This document shows, one piece after another, positions 17,909 to 29,700 of a stretch of 64,000 nucleotides of DNA. Position numbers and translations under genes: made by a program. Source of the stretch: Paludibacter sp. (lineage in GTDB: Bacteria > Bacteroidota > Bacteroidia > Bacteroidales > Paludibacteraceae). The DNA lies in contig JAMPAY010000004.1 in the NCBI GenBank assembly GCA_023666945.1, positions 82,042 to 146,041 on the forward strand. The letters are read 5' to 3'. The notes beneath the pieces were generated by a model. The model did not search any database. It worked only from the letters and a program-made list of their open reading frames with translations, and was not told the origin of the DNA. Within the stretch, counting starts at the first letter, position 1. Every line of letters starts with the position of its first letter.

Positions 17909-19753
17909 ATGATAACAAAAATGAAAAAATACACCTTTTTGGTCTTTCATCAGGAGTATGAGCAGTTTTTGCTCCGATTGAGAGAGGCCGGGGTGGTGCA
18001 TATAACCGAAAAGGCGGAAGGATTGGCTGACAATCCTATGCTCAATGAGCAGATTGCCTTTTGTCAGCGTCTGCGTAAGGCACAGACGGCTGTTGCGGCG
18101 TATGTTCCGCAAGGAACTGCTTTGCTGGAAGCCCCATGTGATGCTTTGGAAAATGCAGAACAGCGATTGACGGAATTCGATGCAATGGTGGCTGAAAAAG
18201 CACAATTGGAACAAACATTGTCGGCAGTCAGCAGAGAAGCCCAACGCATGCAGGTGTGGGGAACTTTCTCCTCGGAGAAATTGGAGCAGTTGCAGCAAAA
18301 CGGTTGGAATGTGCAGTTCTTTACGTGTGCGGCAAGCAAATATGATGCCGCATGGGAAACATTGTACAACGCTTTTGTGGTGGCCGAACAGAGTGGAAAT
18401 GTATATTTTGCTACGGTTAATCCTACCAACGAGGCTTTTGCATTGGAGGCTGAAGAAGTAAAACTCAATGAGCACGACTATACGCATCTTCTGACCGATG
18501 CGGAGGGTATACAGCACCTATTGGTGGCCAAGCAGGCTAAGTTGGAGGCATGGGCTATTGCTAATCTGCAATCGCTGCAAAAGGCGGCTGAGCAACAACA
18601 ACAACGCATAGATTGGACACGGGTGCAACTCAGTACAGATTCGGTGGCTGACCATTCGCTCAAACTCTTGGAAGGATTCTGTCCGGAGGAATTGTCGGTT
18701 GAACTTAATCGTCGGTTGGATGCCGATAAGATTTACTACATAGAAGAAACACCCGACGAAACCGATGCTACACCGGTCAAGTTGAAGAACAATTTCTTTG
18801 CGCGCTTGTTCGAACCCATTACGCGACTCTATTCTCTGCCGAATTATATGGAAATAGACCCGACGGCATTCTTCGCACCGTTTTTCATGCTCTTCTTCGG
18901 ATTGTGTTTGGGAGACGGAGGTTACGGTTTGTTGGTATTGTTGGCAGGCGTTTTCTTACTATGGAAGAAACCCTCTATGAAAGATTGGGGATGGTTGGCT
19001 GTCTTTATGGGAATTTCCACCATGGTAGTGGGTATTCTGACGGGTATGTTCTTTGGTATCGAATTAGAGAAAGTAGCCTTCCTGAAGCCTGTACGTCAGT
19101 ATTTCATAACGGATAATAACTTTAAGGAAGCATGTCATGGTTATAGTCCGATGATGGTCTTTGCAATCTGTATCGGTATCTTTCAAATTCTGTTTGCCAT
19201 GGGCTTCAAGGTGGTAAAGATTACTTTACAGAAGGGCTTCAAATATGCGCTTTACGACTTGGCTTGGCTCATATTTTTGGTTGACTGTATCGTAATGCTT
19301 GTTCCGATGCTCACCGGTAATCCGTTTGTGGCAGGTGTGCAATATACGTTGTATGCTATTGCAGGGCTTTGTGCATTGCTCATATTGTTCTATTCCAATC
19401 CCGACCGCAAATTCTTGGTATTGAATATCGGTAGCGGTTTGTGGGGTACGTACAATATGGCATCGGGCTTGTTGGGCGATGTATTGTCCTATATTCGTTT
19501 GTTTGCTTTGGGTTTGGCAGGCGGTATATTGGGCAATGTGTTCAACCAATTGGCTTTACAGGTAGGTGGCGGATTGCCCGCATGGATAGGTTGGCTGCCT
19601 ATGGTGCTTATCATGGTGTTCGGACATGGACTCAATTTTGCGTTGGCACTGATTAGTTCGGTAGTACACCCATTGCGACTCACTTTTGTTGAATTTTATA
19701 AAAATGCCGGATTCGAAGGCGGGGGACAGGAATATCGTCCTTTCAAAAAATAA
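17909..19753 (+). CDS. atpI: V-type ATP synthase subunit I (membrane stator)
   Basis: The 614-residue protein has a soluble helical N-terminal half (about 1-290). The C-terminal half has around seven membrane segments, beginning near FFAPFFMLFFGLCLGDGGYG. It is the bacterial equivalent of yeast Vph1 (subunit a) and supplies the ion half-channels. SYIRLFALGLAGGILGNVFN contains the arginine (in YIRLFALGLA) expected to face the rotor glutamate. It follows atpD by 19 bp. Confidence 0.92.
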   Translation: MITKMKKYTFLVFHQEYEQFLLRLREAGVVHITEKAEGLADNPMLNEQIAFCQRLRKAQTAVAAYVPQGTALLEAPCDALENAEQRLTEFDAMVAEKAQLEQTLSAVSREAQRMQVWGTFSSEKLEQLQQNGWNVQFFTCAASKYDAAWETLYNAFVVAEQSGNVYFATVNPTNEAFALEAEEVKLNEHDYTHLLTDAEGIQHLLVAKQAKLEAWAIANLQSLQKAAEQQQQRIDWTRVQLSTDSVADHSLKLLEGFCPEELSVELNRRLDADKIYYIEETPDETDATPVKLKNNFFARLFEPITRLYSLPNYMEIDPTAFFAPFFMLFFGLCLGDGGYGLLVLLAGVFLLWKKPSMKDWGWLAVFMGISTMVVGILTGMFFGIELEKVAFLKPVRQYFITDNNFKEACHGYSPMMVFAICIGIFQILFAMGFKVVKITLQKGFKYALYDLAWLIFLVDCIVMLVPMLTGNPFVAGVQYTLYAIAGLCALLILFYSNPDRKFLVLNIGSGLWGTYNMASGLLGDVLSYIRLFALGLAGGILGNVFNQLALQVGGGLPAWIGWLPMVLIMVFGHGLNFALALISSVVHPLRLTFVEFYKNAGFEGGGQEYRPFKK

Positions 19754-19790
19754 TGCTTACGACGGCAATCATTGATAATAAATAACATAA

Positions 19791-20303
<513 letters not shown>

Positions 20304-20329
20304 TCAGAGCAACAGAGGCTATATGTATG

Positions 20330-20354
20330 AGCGAGAGGCTATATGCTTCTCGCT
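20330..20354 (+). terminator. Terminator of the V-ATPase operon
   Basis: AGCGAGA and TCTCGCT pair around an 11-base loop (the loop can close further through GGC/GCT), followed by TATTATTTTG. It lies just after atpK. The remaining gap to hsdM (20355-20587) holds only a candidate promoter. Confidence 0.7.
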
Positions 20355-20499
20355 TATTATTTTGTATGCTCTTATTGTGTATTGCAATGTGCTAAAACTT
20401 AGCCCATAAAAGTGCTACATATAGTAATCGCTATGGTATTTTTCTGTACAATTATAGTATAAAATGCGTAAAGATGATAGGAATCCTCGTTTTTTTAAT

Positions 20500-20507
20500 T
20501 AACTTTG
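20500..20507 (+). promoter_or_regulatory. Candidate promoter of the first type I restriction operon
   Basis: TAACTTTG matches the -7 box, 80 bases before the hsdM start. No TTG is found at the usual distance upstream, so strength is uncertain. Confidence 0.5.
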
Positions 20508-20587
20508 CATTGTCACTTTGAGACACGTCATAATTATAGATATTCAACACAAAACCAAAGAAACAATATATACAATATACATAGCAT

Positions 20588-22201
20588 ATGGCAAAGAAAA
20601 CCACCAAAGAAACTATTTTGAATATCGATGATATTCTGTTCAAATGTCGTGATATACTGCGCAACGCGCGCAATTCAGGTTCGTTCTTTGAGAAACGCGA
20701 CCTGATGCTGACTCTTATCTTTCTGCGCTTTATAGGTGAGAAATATGACGAGGGTGTACTCGCCTTGCGCAACAAACTGATTGCCGAGGGGCTTAATCCC
20801 GACGATCCCGACATTTTTGCCGCGTTCTTCTTGGATGCTTCCTTTGCCGACGGTACCTTTCCGCTTCCCGAAGAGTCTCGCTGGAGTACACTGATTAACA
20901 AACCTGCAGCCGAACTCAATGTGGCACTCGATACCGCCCTCAAACAGATTGCTACCGATGTGCCCGAACTGCGTGGCTGCTTCGTAGAAGGCACATTCAC
21001 CACCCGCAACCTTGCGCCCAACGACATTAAGAAATTGGTGGATGAAATCAATAAGATCTCACATAAGCAGTTCGGCACACACCGCGACCTGATTGGCTAT
21101 GTATACGAGTATTTCCTCAAGGAATTTGCGGTCAATGCCACCAAAGAAGAAGGGGAGTTCTACACGCCACATGATATAGTGAAACTCATAGCCACCTGCA
21201 TACAGCCTTTCGAGGGGACTATCTACGACCCTTGTTGCGGTTCGGGCGGTATGTTTGTGCAGAGTACAGATATTATCAAAGCCAAGCAAGGTGACATCAG
21301 CCGCGTCAATATCTATGGTCAAGAGAAAGAACCTGCCACCTACCGCCTTGCCAAAATGAACCTGGCATTGCGCGGTATCAGCCACAATCTGGGTGCGGAG
21401 GCAGAGAACACTTTCGCCAAAGACCTACACAAAGGTTTGTACTTCGACTATATCATGACCAACCCACCTTTCAACCTCAAAGGATGGTATAATGATAATT
21501 TGGCAACCGACCCGCGCTGGGCGCAGTTTGCTTTACCGCCTGAGAGCAACGCCAATTATGCATGGATATTGCATATGCTGAGCCACCTCAAACCGACATC
21601 GGGTGTGGCGGGTTTTCTGCTTGCCAACGGCGCGTTGGGCGACAATGATGGTACCGCACCGCTCATTCGCCGACAACTATTGGAGCAAGACCGAGTAGAA
21701 GCCATCATCGTGCTGCCACGAGAGTTGTTTATCACCACGGATATCAGTGTTACGTTGTGGATACTCAACATGAACAAGCAAGGCGACAACACGCTGCGTA
21801 ACCGCACAGGGGAAGTACTGTTTATGGACTTGCGCAGTTGGACAGCACCCGAATACAACAACGCAGTGAAGAACCAACAGAAGAAGAAGTTTGCGCTGAC
21901 GGATACACAGATAGAGCGTGCCGCTGCCATTTACCATACTTGGCAACAAACAGGCATTGATGGTACACACTATGCCGAGCCTGAACTATATCGTTCTGTC
22001 GGTATCGAAGAGATTGCCCGAAACAACTACAGCCTTGTTCCAAGTCGCTATATAGAGTTTGTAGATAGAGACGCCCATATTGATTATGATACAACCCTGC
22101 GCGAAGCCGCACGATCTGTCTCCGACCTCCTCCACCGCCACGAGGACAATATCCAACACATCAAAGATGCTTTCAATGCTTTAGGATATGAATGCAAATA
22201 A
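20588..22201 (+). CDS. hsdM: Type I restriction-modification methylase subunit (system 1)
   Basis: The 537-residue M subunit has the HsdM N-terminal helical domain (ILFKCRDILRNARN), EFYTPHDIVKL (190-200), SAM-binding DPCCGSGGM (214-222) and catalytic NPPF (292-295). It methylates adenine at the site chosen by HsdS. It starts an operon, hsdM-DUF1016-hsdS-unknown-hsdR, all on the plus strand. Its stop overlaps the next gene by 14 bases. Sequence differs strongly from the second hsdM at 43906, so the two systems are unrelated copies rather than a duplication. Confidence 0.95.
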   Translation: MAKKTTKETILNIDDILFKCRDILRNARNSGSFFEKRDLMLTLIFLRFIGEKYDEGVLALRNKLIAEGLNPDDPDIFAAFFLDASFADGTFPLPEESRWSTLINKPAAELNVALDTALKQIATDVPELRGCFVEGTFTTRNLAPNDIKKLVDEINKISHKQFGTHRDLIGYVYEYFLKEFAVNATKEEGEFYTPHDIVKLIATCIQPFEGTIYDPCCGSGGMFVQSTDIIKAKQGDISRVNIYGQEKEPATYRLAKMNLALRGISHNLGAEAENTFAKDLHKGLYFDYIMTNPPFNLKGWYNDNLATDPRWAQFALPPESNANYAWILHMLSHLKPTSGVAGFLLANGALGDNDGTAPLIRRQLLEQDRVEAIIVLPRELFITTDISVTLWILNMNKQGDNTLRNRTGEVLFMDLRSWTAPEYNNAVKNQQKKKFALTDTQIERAAAIYHTWQQTGIDGTHYAEPELYRSVGIEEIARNNYSLVPSRYIEFVDRDAHIDYDTTLREAARSVSDLLHRHEDNIQHIKDAFNALGYECK

Positions 22202-23345
22202 AACAATAGCCAAAATGAGAACAGAAAAACAAATAGTTAGCGATAACTCACAATTATATAATCGCATTGTAGCATTATTAGAACAGTCTCGTAAGACTGT
22301 CAAAACAGCAGTCAATCTATCTATGGTATATACCTATTTTGAGATAGGGCGTATGATTGTAGAGAATGAGCAGAATGGGAAAGAGCGTGCTGAGTATGGG
22401 AAGGAAACACTCAAAACCCTTTCCGTGAAACTTACGGAGAAATTCGGGAAGGGGTTCTCTGCCGATAATTTGCAAAATATGCGTAATTTCTATCGTATTT
22501 ATACAACGAAACAGATTTCCGAGAAGGTGTCTCGTAAATCTTCTCGGAATGCCCAGTCTGCACCTACAAAATCTTTAGAAAAACATGCAACTATTGACAA
22601 CAATTCTACGATTTCGTGCGCATCACAAGCCGAAAAAGTATTTACATTAAGTTGGTCGCACTATTTGTTTCTAATGCGGATTAGCAACCCAGAGGAACGG
22701 AATTTTTATGAGATAGAAGCACATACGAACGATTGGTCGCTTTCGGAACTGAAACGGCAATTCAATTCGGGGCTATACGAACGGTTGGCATTGAGTAAGA
22801 ACAAGGAAGAAGTAATTGCGTTGAGCAGACAAGGGCAGATTGTAGAAAAGGCTGCCGATATTGTGAAAGACCCATATATTTTAGAGTTTCTTGGTTTACC
22901 CGAATTGCCAAGATATTCTGAAACCGACCTTGAAAACAAGATAATAGACCACTTGCAAACTTTCTTGCTTGAATTAGGTAAGGGTTTCACATTTGTTGAA
23001 CGGCAAGCAAGATTCACATACGATGAAGAACATTTTAGGGTTGACCTCGTATTCTACAATCGACTTCTACGATGCTTTGTGCTTTTTGACCTCAAAATAG
23101 GAGAATTGAAACATCAAGACATTGGACAAATGCAAATGTATGTCAACTACTACGACCGCAAAGTGAAATTGGAAGATGAAAATCCTACAATTGGTATTCT
23201 GCTCTGTAAAGACAAAAAGCAGTCTATTGTGGAAATGACGCTGCCACTTGACAACACCCAGATATTTGCGAGCAAGTATATGGAAGTACTACCCAGCAAA
23301 GAAATGCTACAAGAATTATTAAAAGACAAAGAGATAATGGGATAA
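22188..23345 (+). CDS. DUF1016 / YhcG-type PD-(D/E)XK nuclease-like protein
   Basis: The 385-residue protein has the two-part DUF1016 layout: an N-terminal helical, DNA-binding-like region (about 20-170) and a C-terminal nuclease-like domain. The latter shows VDLVFYN (D286) and VLFDLKIG (D301-L-K303), the PD-(D/E)XK core with Asp in place of Glu. Residues about 112-148 form a serine-rich, low-complexity insert. The family is common in and around type I restriction operons; its exact role there is not established. The first ATG overlaps hsdM; an alternative ATG is at 22218. Confidence 0.87.
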   Translation: MNANKTIAKMRTEKQIVSDNSQLYNRIVALLEQSRKTVKTAVNLSMVYTYFEIGRMIVENEQNGKERAEYGKETLKTLSVKLTEKFGKGFSADNLQNMRNFYRIYTTKQISEKVSRKSSRNAQSAPTKSLEKHATIDNNSTISCASQAEKVFTLSWSHYLFLMRISNPEERNFYEIEAHTNDWSLSELKRQFNSGLYERLALSKNKEEVIALSRQGQIVEKAADIVKDPYILEFLGLPELPRYSETDLENKIIDHLQTFLLELGKGFTFVERQARFTYDEEHFRVDLVFYNRLLRCFVLFDLKIGELKHQDIGQMQMYVNYYDRKVKLEDENPTIGILLCKDKKQSIVEMTLPLDNTQIFASKYMEVLPSKEMLQELLKDKEIMG

Positions 23346-23398
23346 ATAATCCGTCAAACAGAACTCATAAAAGCACAATTAGATGATAAAGAATAAGT

Positions 23399-24550
23399 AT
23401 GGAAAAGAAAGGTTGTGAAGATATGCTTTCAGAATGTACAGATAGTCATATGCAGGACATGTGCAGGTCTTGTAATGTGCCAATCGTTAGACTGGGAGAT
23501 TACATAACCCAAAGGCGTGAAAAAAATAAAGATTATCATGTACCCATTCGAGGGGTTACGCGAGATGGATTTATTGCACCAAAACAAGATGGTGACTTGT
23601 CAATGTATAATGTATTTTATCGGTATGATTTTGTATTTAACCCTGCAAGAATGGAGATAAACTCTATTGCTCTCAATACTGAATGGGACAAAGCCATCTG
23701 TTCTTCTTTATATGAAGTGTTCTATGTTAATGATACCAGTGTTTTACTACCACAATATCTGAACTTGTATCTGAAAAGAGACGAATTTGCAAGATATTGT
23801 AAATTTGATGCTATTGGATCTGCAAGAAATTATTACAGAGTATATAATATAGCAGAAGTCTGCATCCCTCTCCCCTCCATAGAGGTGCAGCGGGAGTTGG
23901 TGGCAGTGTATGAAGGATTGAAGCATTTGGCAGAAACCAACGAAGCCATGCTCACCCCTCTCGCCCAAGCCTGCGAAGCCTTTATCGTGGACTGTAAAAA
24001 ACAATACCCAACACACAAATTAGGAGAGTATATAGAGGAATGTGATGAGCGCAATACAAGTGGGGAAATTACACTATCACAAGGCATATCTAACCTAAAA
24101 TATTTCCAAACACCAAAACAAGTAGCAGAGAATTCTAAATCTGATAAAATAGTTCGCAAAGGACAATTCGCATACAACCGTGCTACAACTCGTAATGGAG
24201 AGAAAATTTCTATTGCATATAGAGAAGAAGAAGATTGTACTGTTTCTTCTGCATATGGTGTATTCTACATAACGAATGAAAATAATTTGTTGCCACAATA
24301 CTTAATGTTATTCTTTAAGCGTGCCGAGTTTGACCGTTTTGCAAGGTGGCGCTCAGAAGGAAGTGCGCATGAGTTCTTTACATTTGATATGATGTACAGT
24401 GTTCAAATACCACTTCCTCCAATCACAGTGCAGCAAAAAATAGTAGAGTTGTATCAGTGTTACGAGGAGTGCAAACGCATCGCCACAGAGGCAAGAGAAC
24501 AACTAAAAACCATATGCCCAGCATTGGTGCAGAAGGTCACTAATTCATAA
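23399..24550 (+). CDS. hsdS: Type I restriction specificity subunit (system 1)
   Basis: The 383-residue S subunit has two target-recognition domains (about 27-165 and 205-350). Each is followed by a conserved helical arm (IEVQRELVAVYEGLKHLAE and ITVQQKIVELYQCYEECKR). It selects the bipartite DNA target and scaffolds HsdM and HsdR. Both domains share LLPQYLxLxxKRxEF, showing the internal duplication typical of HsdS. It follows the DUF1016 gene by 53 bp. The first 23 residues before NVPIVRLGDYI may not all be translated. Confidence 0.92.
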   Translation: MEKKGCEDMLSECTDSHMQDMCRSCNVPIVRLGDYITQRREKNKDYHVPIRGVTRDGFIAPKQDGDLSMYNVFYRYDFVFNPARMEINSIALNTEWDKAICSSLYEVFYVNDTSVLLPQYLNLYLKRDEFARYCKFDAIGSARNYYRVYNIAEVCIPLPSIEVQRELVAVYEGLKHLAETNEAMLTPLAQACEAFIVDCKKQYPTHKLGEYIEECDERNTSGEITLSQGISNLKYFQTPKQVAENSKSDKIVRKGQFAYNRATTRNGEKISIAYREEEDCTVSSAYGVFYITNENNLLPQYLMLFFKRAEFDRFARWRSEGSAHEFFTFDMMYSVQIPLPPITVQQKIVELYQCYEECKRIATEAREQLKTICPALVQKVTNS

Positions 24551-24626
24551 TTGATGTGGTATGCATAACGAACAAAATATTTGGATTGTATATTTATTGA
24601 TATTTAACTTGTAGGAGATAAAAAAT

Positions 24627-26633
24627 ATGGTAGATAATGGCAGGAAAATGATTGCGTCATTGGCTTTATTTAGACAATTATATAGAAACGAAAGTACGGA
24701 CACACTTGTCCTTTTAAGCGATTTTATAAAGTTAATTATTAAGAATCACAATTTGTATATCTTTACCGCTTCAGACATTAGGAATCGACTCTACACAGAA
24801 TATAATTTTTCTATTCCTGACACCGTTGTTGAATCTGCATTAAAAAAGTTCTGCAACAAACAATTTGGGAATTACCGTATCAAAGAAAATGTTGTTTTTC
24901 CAAGCGAAAATACTTGCACTATCGAAGACAGCAATAATGAAATTATCAATAAACTAATCACCTATATTGAAGATAGAAAAAATATCAATCTATCTTCTTC
25001 TGAAAAGGAAGAGATAGTACAATCTTTTTGTGAATTCATTATAGAGGACACTACACAAATAAAATATGCCGACTATATAAGTGCGTTTTTAATTGAATGT
25101 CAAAATGATAATAATATCAGAGAACAACTTAAATCTATTAAAGAAGGGGTTATATTGTATACAGGTATAAAATACAATGATAATATCTCAGAAGTAGGAA
25201 GTTGGAAAAACAATTTCACTATTTACCTTGAACAGGAAATGCTTTTCCATTTTGTTGGATACAACGGAGACCTATATAAACGATTATTTGATGATTTTAT
25301 TGAGTTAGTACGTGAGGTAAACAGAAAAGCAAAAACGGAAATCATCAAATTAAGGTACTTTCCAGAAGTAGAATCTAATATTAACAAATTCTTTTCTATT
25401 GCACAAAGAATTACCGATGGAAAAGAAACATTAGATCCATCGAATACGGCTATGGTCGAAATTACAAATGGGTGTGCAGATGGAACAGATGTTTTAACCA
25501 AGAAATCTCATTTTTACGATTTATTAAACAAGTCGTTGATTCAAGTATCTGATGAGATATACATCAGTGATAAAGAAAACATCCCGTATAATATTTATAC
25601 GAAAGACAAGGAAAATGAACTCATTCAAAATATACCTGATTGTAGCATTGAGTCTATCCAACAGAGCCTAACTTTTGTCAATTACATTAATATATGCAGA
25701 AAAAGTAAATGTACTAGTTTTGAACGTTCAAAATGTATATTATTAACAGGCAATAGTACTACATTAAAAGTTGATTCCTCTCTCAAAGAAAATGGATATG
25801 TACCTTATACAACAACCCTTGATTTTATTACAAATAGAATATGGCGAAAACTGAATAAAGGGTTCGGGGATAATAAATACCCCAAATCATTTGATGTGAT
25901 TACAAAAGCACAAATTGTTTTAGCATCTCATATTGCAGGCTCTGTTTCAAAAGAATTTGAAAAAATAAAACAAGATTTTGCAAATGGAAGAATTACAAAA
26001 GAGCTAGCCGCACAAACCTTAGTTAGTCTAAAAGAGCAAGTTTTGAAACCAGAAGATATAAATTCTGAAAATACAAACCATGCTTTGATAACTATTAGTG
26101 ACGCAGAAAGAGGTAAAAGAGAGTTGGAGAATCAACGCTATGAATTAAAATTAGCACGCGAAGAAAATGAAGTTATAAAAAAAGAAAAAAGACGAGAGGA
26201 AGAGAAAAACAAATTGACCGCGGATGCTTTATTCGCTACGAATAGAGAATTATTGAATGAACGCATTAACAGATTACAAATAGAACTCAATAAAAAAGAA
26301 AAAGTAGATAAAAAATGTAAGATATGGAATAAAATAATACTCATAATAAACATAGTATTGCCAATTATTTTAATCGCAATTATATGTATACTCATACGCT
26401 ATTTTTCATGGGATATTATGGAGCAATGGACATATATTTTGTCCTTATTAGTTTGGGTATTACAGTATGTGTTTTGTGTAATTATAGGGCACAGTTTCAA
26501 CCCTGAAGTTGCACTTGCCAAAATAAATAAATATATCAAAGATCGATTATATCAAAAATACGAAGTCAAGGAAGCGGAAATAGATAGATTAAAGACTCTA
26601 ACATCAGTGGAATCTACAAATAATATCATTTGA
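24627..26633 (+). CDS. Unknown 668-residue membrane-anchored protein inside the type I operon
   Basis: I do not recognise this protein. Visible parts are a winged-helix-like N-terminal region (about 45-90, FTASDIRNRLYTEY) and a middle region. The middle region begins FTIYLEQEMLFHFVGYNG (197-214) and ends CILLTGNSTTLKV (370-382), a layout resembling a PIN-like nuclease with the first acidic position kept as Glu202. Then come a highly charged coiled coil (about 490-565) and two membrane helices (about 570-592 and 601-621) with a short cytoplasmic tail. It is AT-rich compared with hsdM and hsdR and lies between hsdS and hsdR. An accessory defence effector is a reasonable guess; the PIN assignment is tentative. 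Confidence 0.6.
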   Translation: MVDNGRKMIASLALFRQLYRNESTDTLVLLSDFIKLIIKNHNLYIFTASDIRNRLYTEYNFSIPDTVVESALKKFCNKQFGNYRIKENVVFPSENTCTIEDSNNEIINKLITYIEDRKNINLSSSEKEEIVQSFCEFIIEDTTQIKYADYISAFLIECQNDNNIREQLKSIKEGVILYTGIKYNDNISEVGSWKNNFTIYLEQEMLFHFVGYNGDLYKRLFDDFIELVREVNRKAKTEIIKLRYFPEVESNINKFFSIAQRITDGKETLDPSNTAMVEITNGCADGTDVLTKKSHFYDLLNKSLIQVSDEIYISDKENIPYNIYTKDKENELIQNIPDCSIESIQQSLTFVNYINICRKSKCTSFERSKCILLTGNSTTLKVDSSLKENGYVPYTTTLDFITNRIWRKLNKGFGDNKYPKSFDVITKAQIVLASHIAGSVSKEFEKIKQDFANGRITKELAAQTLVSLKEQVLKPEDINSENTNHALITISDAERGKRELENQRYELKLAREENEVIKKEKRREEEKNKLTADALFATNRELLNERINRLQIELNKKEKVDKKCKIWNKIILIINIVLPIILIAIICILIRYFSWDIMEQWTYILSLLVWVLQYVFCVIIGHSFNPEVALAKINKYIKDRLYQKYEVKEAEIDRLKTLTSVESTNNII

Positions 26634-26743
26634 TATTTTAATGATGATTCACCATTTTATAAACTTCCTTTCCCTCGTTTTAGCATGTAGTTACTACCTT
26701 ATGCGACCTACACCAATAAAAGTAACAAAATAAATAATAACAT

Positions 26744-29700
26744 ATGGCAAATTTAACATCATACAACGGTCGCTACTGCGAGCAGGATTTTGAGGATGCG
26801 TTGATTCAACTCTTTGCGCAGGCAGGTTGGACATACACTTTCGGGGAGGATATTGCGCGTGAAAAGGGTACGGATGTGCTTATCACTGCCGATTTGCGGG
26901 CGTATCTGATGCGTGAATACAACGACCGTCTGACCGTAGAAGAAATAGACGAAATAATCAGCAAAATCAGCCTGATAGGTGCAGAAAGTGAGTTCGCCAC
27001 TATGCATCGCATTTACATGCTGTTGGTGAATGGGTGGCAATACATACGGCAGAACGGTGAACCCATAACACTGCATCTTATTCATTTCGAGAAGCACAAG
27101 CGCAACACTTTTCGTGTGGTCAATCAAATGACCATCGACTATGTTAACAACGGTCAGCGCAAGAACCGCCGTCCCGATCTGCTGCTTTATGTGAATGGGT
27201 TGCCGCTGTGCATCATCGAACTGAAAAACCCCTCCAAAGCCAATGCGACTATTGCCGATGCCTACGAACAGATACATACACGCTATTGGCGCGATATACC
27301 GCATCTGCTGCATTACTGCCCGCTGGCAATGATTAGCGATGGCGTCAAGACACGACTGGGGACAGTGGTCGCCCCCTATGAACATTTCTATGCATGGCGG
27401 CGGGTGGAAAACGACAGTCCCATCTCTACTATGGGCTTCGATGAGGTGGCTACTATGGTACAAGGGGTATTCACCCCGACGCGTTTCTTGGAGATATTCC
27501 GCGACTACATCTATTTTCAAGACAGTGAGTACGATTTTGAGGAGAAAGAAATTGTGTGTCGCTATCCGCAATTCTTCGCTACGCGTCTGCTGCGTGAGAG
27601 TGTACTGCGGTCGGTGGCTGACCATAGCGGCAAAGGCGGTACCTATTTCGGGGCTACAGGATGCGGCAAGACCTTCACTATGGCTTTTCTCGCTCGCCAG
27701 TTGTCGGTTAGGTGTGCCAAACAACTCGGCTCGCCCACCATCGTGATGATAGTAGATAGAGACGATCTGCAAAAGCAAGGTGCCAAACTGTTTACCAAGT
27801 CTACCGAGTTTTTGGGATTGGGCGAAGTGCGGAAGATTGTTTCGCGCCGCGACCTGCGACAGGAGTTGAGCCTGCGTCCTTCGGGAGGTTTCTATATCTG
27901 CACCATACAAAAGTTTTGCGACCGCAAAGAAGATATCATCGGTGTCATCTCCACGCGGAGCAACATCATCTGTTTTTCCGACGAAGCCCACCGCACACAG
28001 ATAGAGAAAAGCAAGCAGATACGCTTCGACCGTGATGCCGATGAGAATATGCGTGCTTTGGTGTCCAAACCTTATGCCAAAGTGCTGCACGAAGCCTTCC
28101 CTAATGCCACTTTTGTAGGTTTCACGGGTACACCTATTGCGGAAACTTATCAGACTTTTGGCGATGAAGTGGATCGCTACACCATGGATCAGGCGGTGGC
28201 AGACGGTATCACTGTACCTATTAAGTACCACCCGCGTATAGCCAAAGTACTATTGGACGAAACCAAAGTGCGTGCCATAGAAGCCTACTATCGACGCTGT
28301 GCCGAAGAAGCCGCTACAGAAGAAGATATACAAGCCAGCAAAAAGGCAATGAGCAGCATGGAGATTATCTTGGGCGAACCTGAACGCTTGCAACGATTGG
28401 CTGCTGACATTCATCACCATTTCACATCAGCCCTTGACGCCAACCCCACGCGTAAGCAGAAAGCCATGATTGTATGTGCCAATCGGCAAATAGCCTACAA
28501 TCTGCTCTTGCAATTTCACGCACAATTCCCCGAGTGGTTTGAAGACCGCTTAAGCCCCGATGACAACTTGCTGACGCAAGAGCAACTGAAAGAACTGCGT
28601 CCTATGCCCACCATCGCCATGGTGGCTACCGTGGGTAAGAACGATCCGACCGACATGTACAATTATCTGGGCGGCGTAGGCAACAGCGAACGCAACGACA
28701 CTTTAGACGCTTGCTTCAAGCAGGTCAATTCCAATTTCCGCATAGTGATAGTAGTGGATATGTGGATTACGGGGTTCGATGTGCCATGCCTGACCTACCT
28801 CTACAACGACAAACCCTTGCAGAAACATACCCTCATACAAACTATCAGTAGGGTTAATCGCAAGGATACAGGCAAAGAATATGGTTTAATTATCGATTAT
28901 ATCGGTATTCGCAATAATATGCTGCGGGCTATGAAAACTTACGGCGGTGGAGGTACTACGCTGGCACCCACGGTGGACGATATAGAACAGGCGTATATGC
29001 TCTTTAAGGAGCAACTGGAAATCATAAAACGGTTGTTTCATGGCTATGACCTGACGCCTTTTCTCAACCCGCATACCGATGGTGTGGAGCGATATAGGCA
29101 ACTCTCCCAAGCCGCTGAGTTTGTATTTGCCAATACGCAACAACTCAATCTGTCGGAAGAAGGCAAAAAAGCGCGTATGGTGCTCTTTAAGACCTATTTC
29201 CTTAAGATGGTACAGAGGATGCGTGCTGCGTACGATATTTGTCAGCCGTCGGATGTGTTGTCGGATATAGAAGTGTCGTTGGCACAATGCTTTATGGCTA
29301 TTGCAGGTTTTGTACGCAAAATGAGTGGTACAAGCGAGCACGATACCGAGAGCATGAATAGGCAGGTGCGGCAGATGGTGGAAGAAGCCTTGCGGTACAA
29401 CAATGTAGTGAGCATACTTGATGGTGCAGATGAAGAAGATATATTCGATGCAAAATTCGAAGAAATTTTGAGCAATGTGCCTCTGCCTGCCACCAAGTTG
29501 GAACTATTGGTCAAAATGCTCAAAAAGCGCATAGCGGAGTATGGGCGTACTAATGCACTTGCAGCCAAAAAGTACCAAGAAATGCTGGAAGATACTATCA
29601 AACAATACCACGAGCGGAAGAAACATCTCGATTTGGAAGAAGCAGGCGAAACGCAAGAACAAGCATCTTCCGATATTATCCGCAATGCCACTGAGCAGGC

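Noticed and set aside
26759..28231. 490-codon minus-strand frame opposite hsdR of system 1
   Set aside because: Antisense shadow of a complete type I R subunit.
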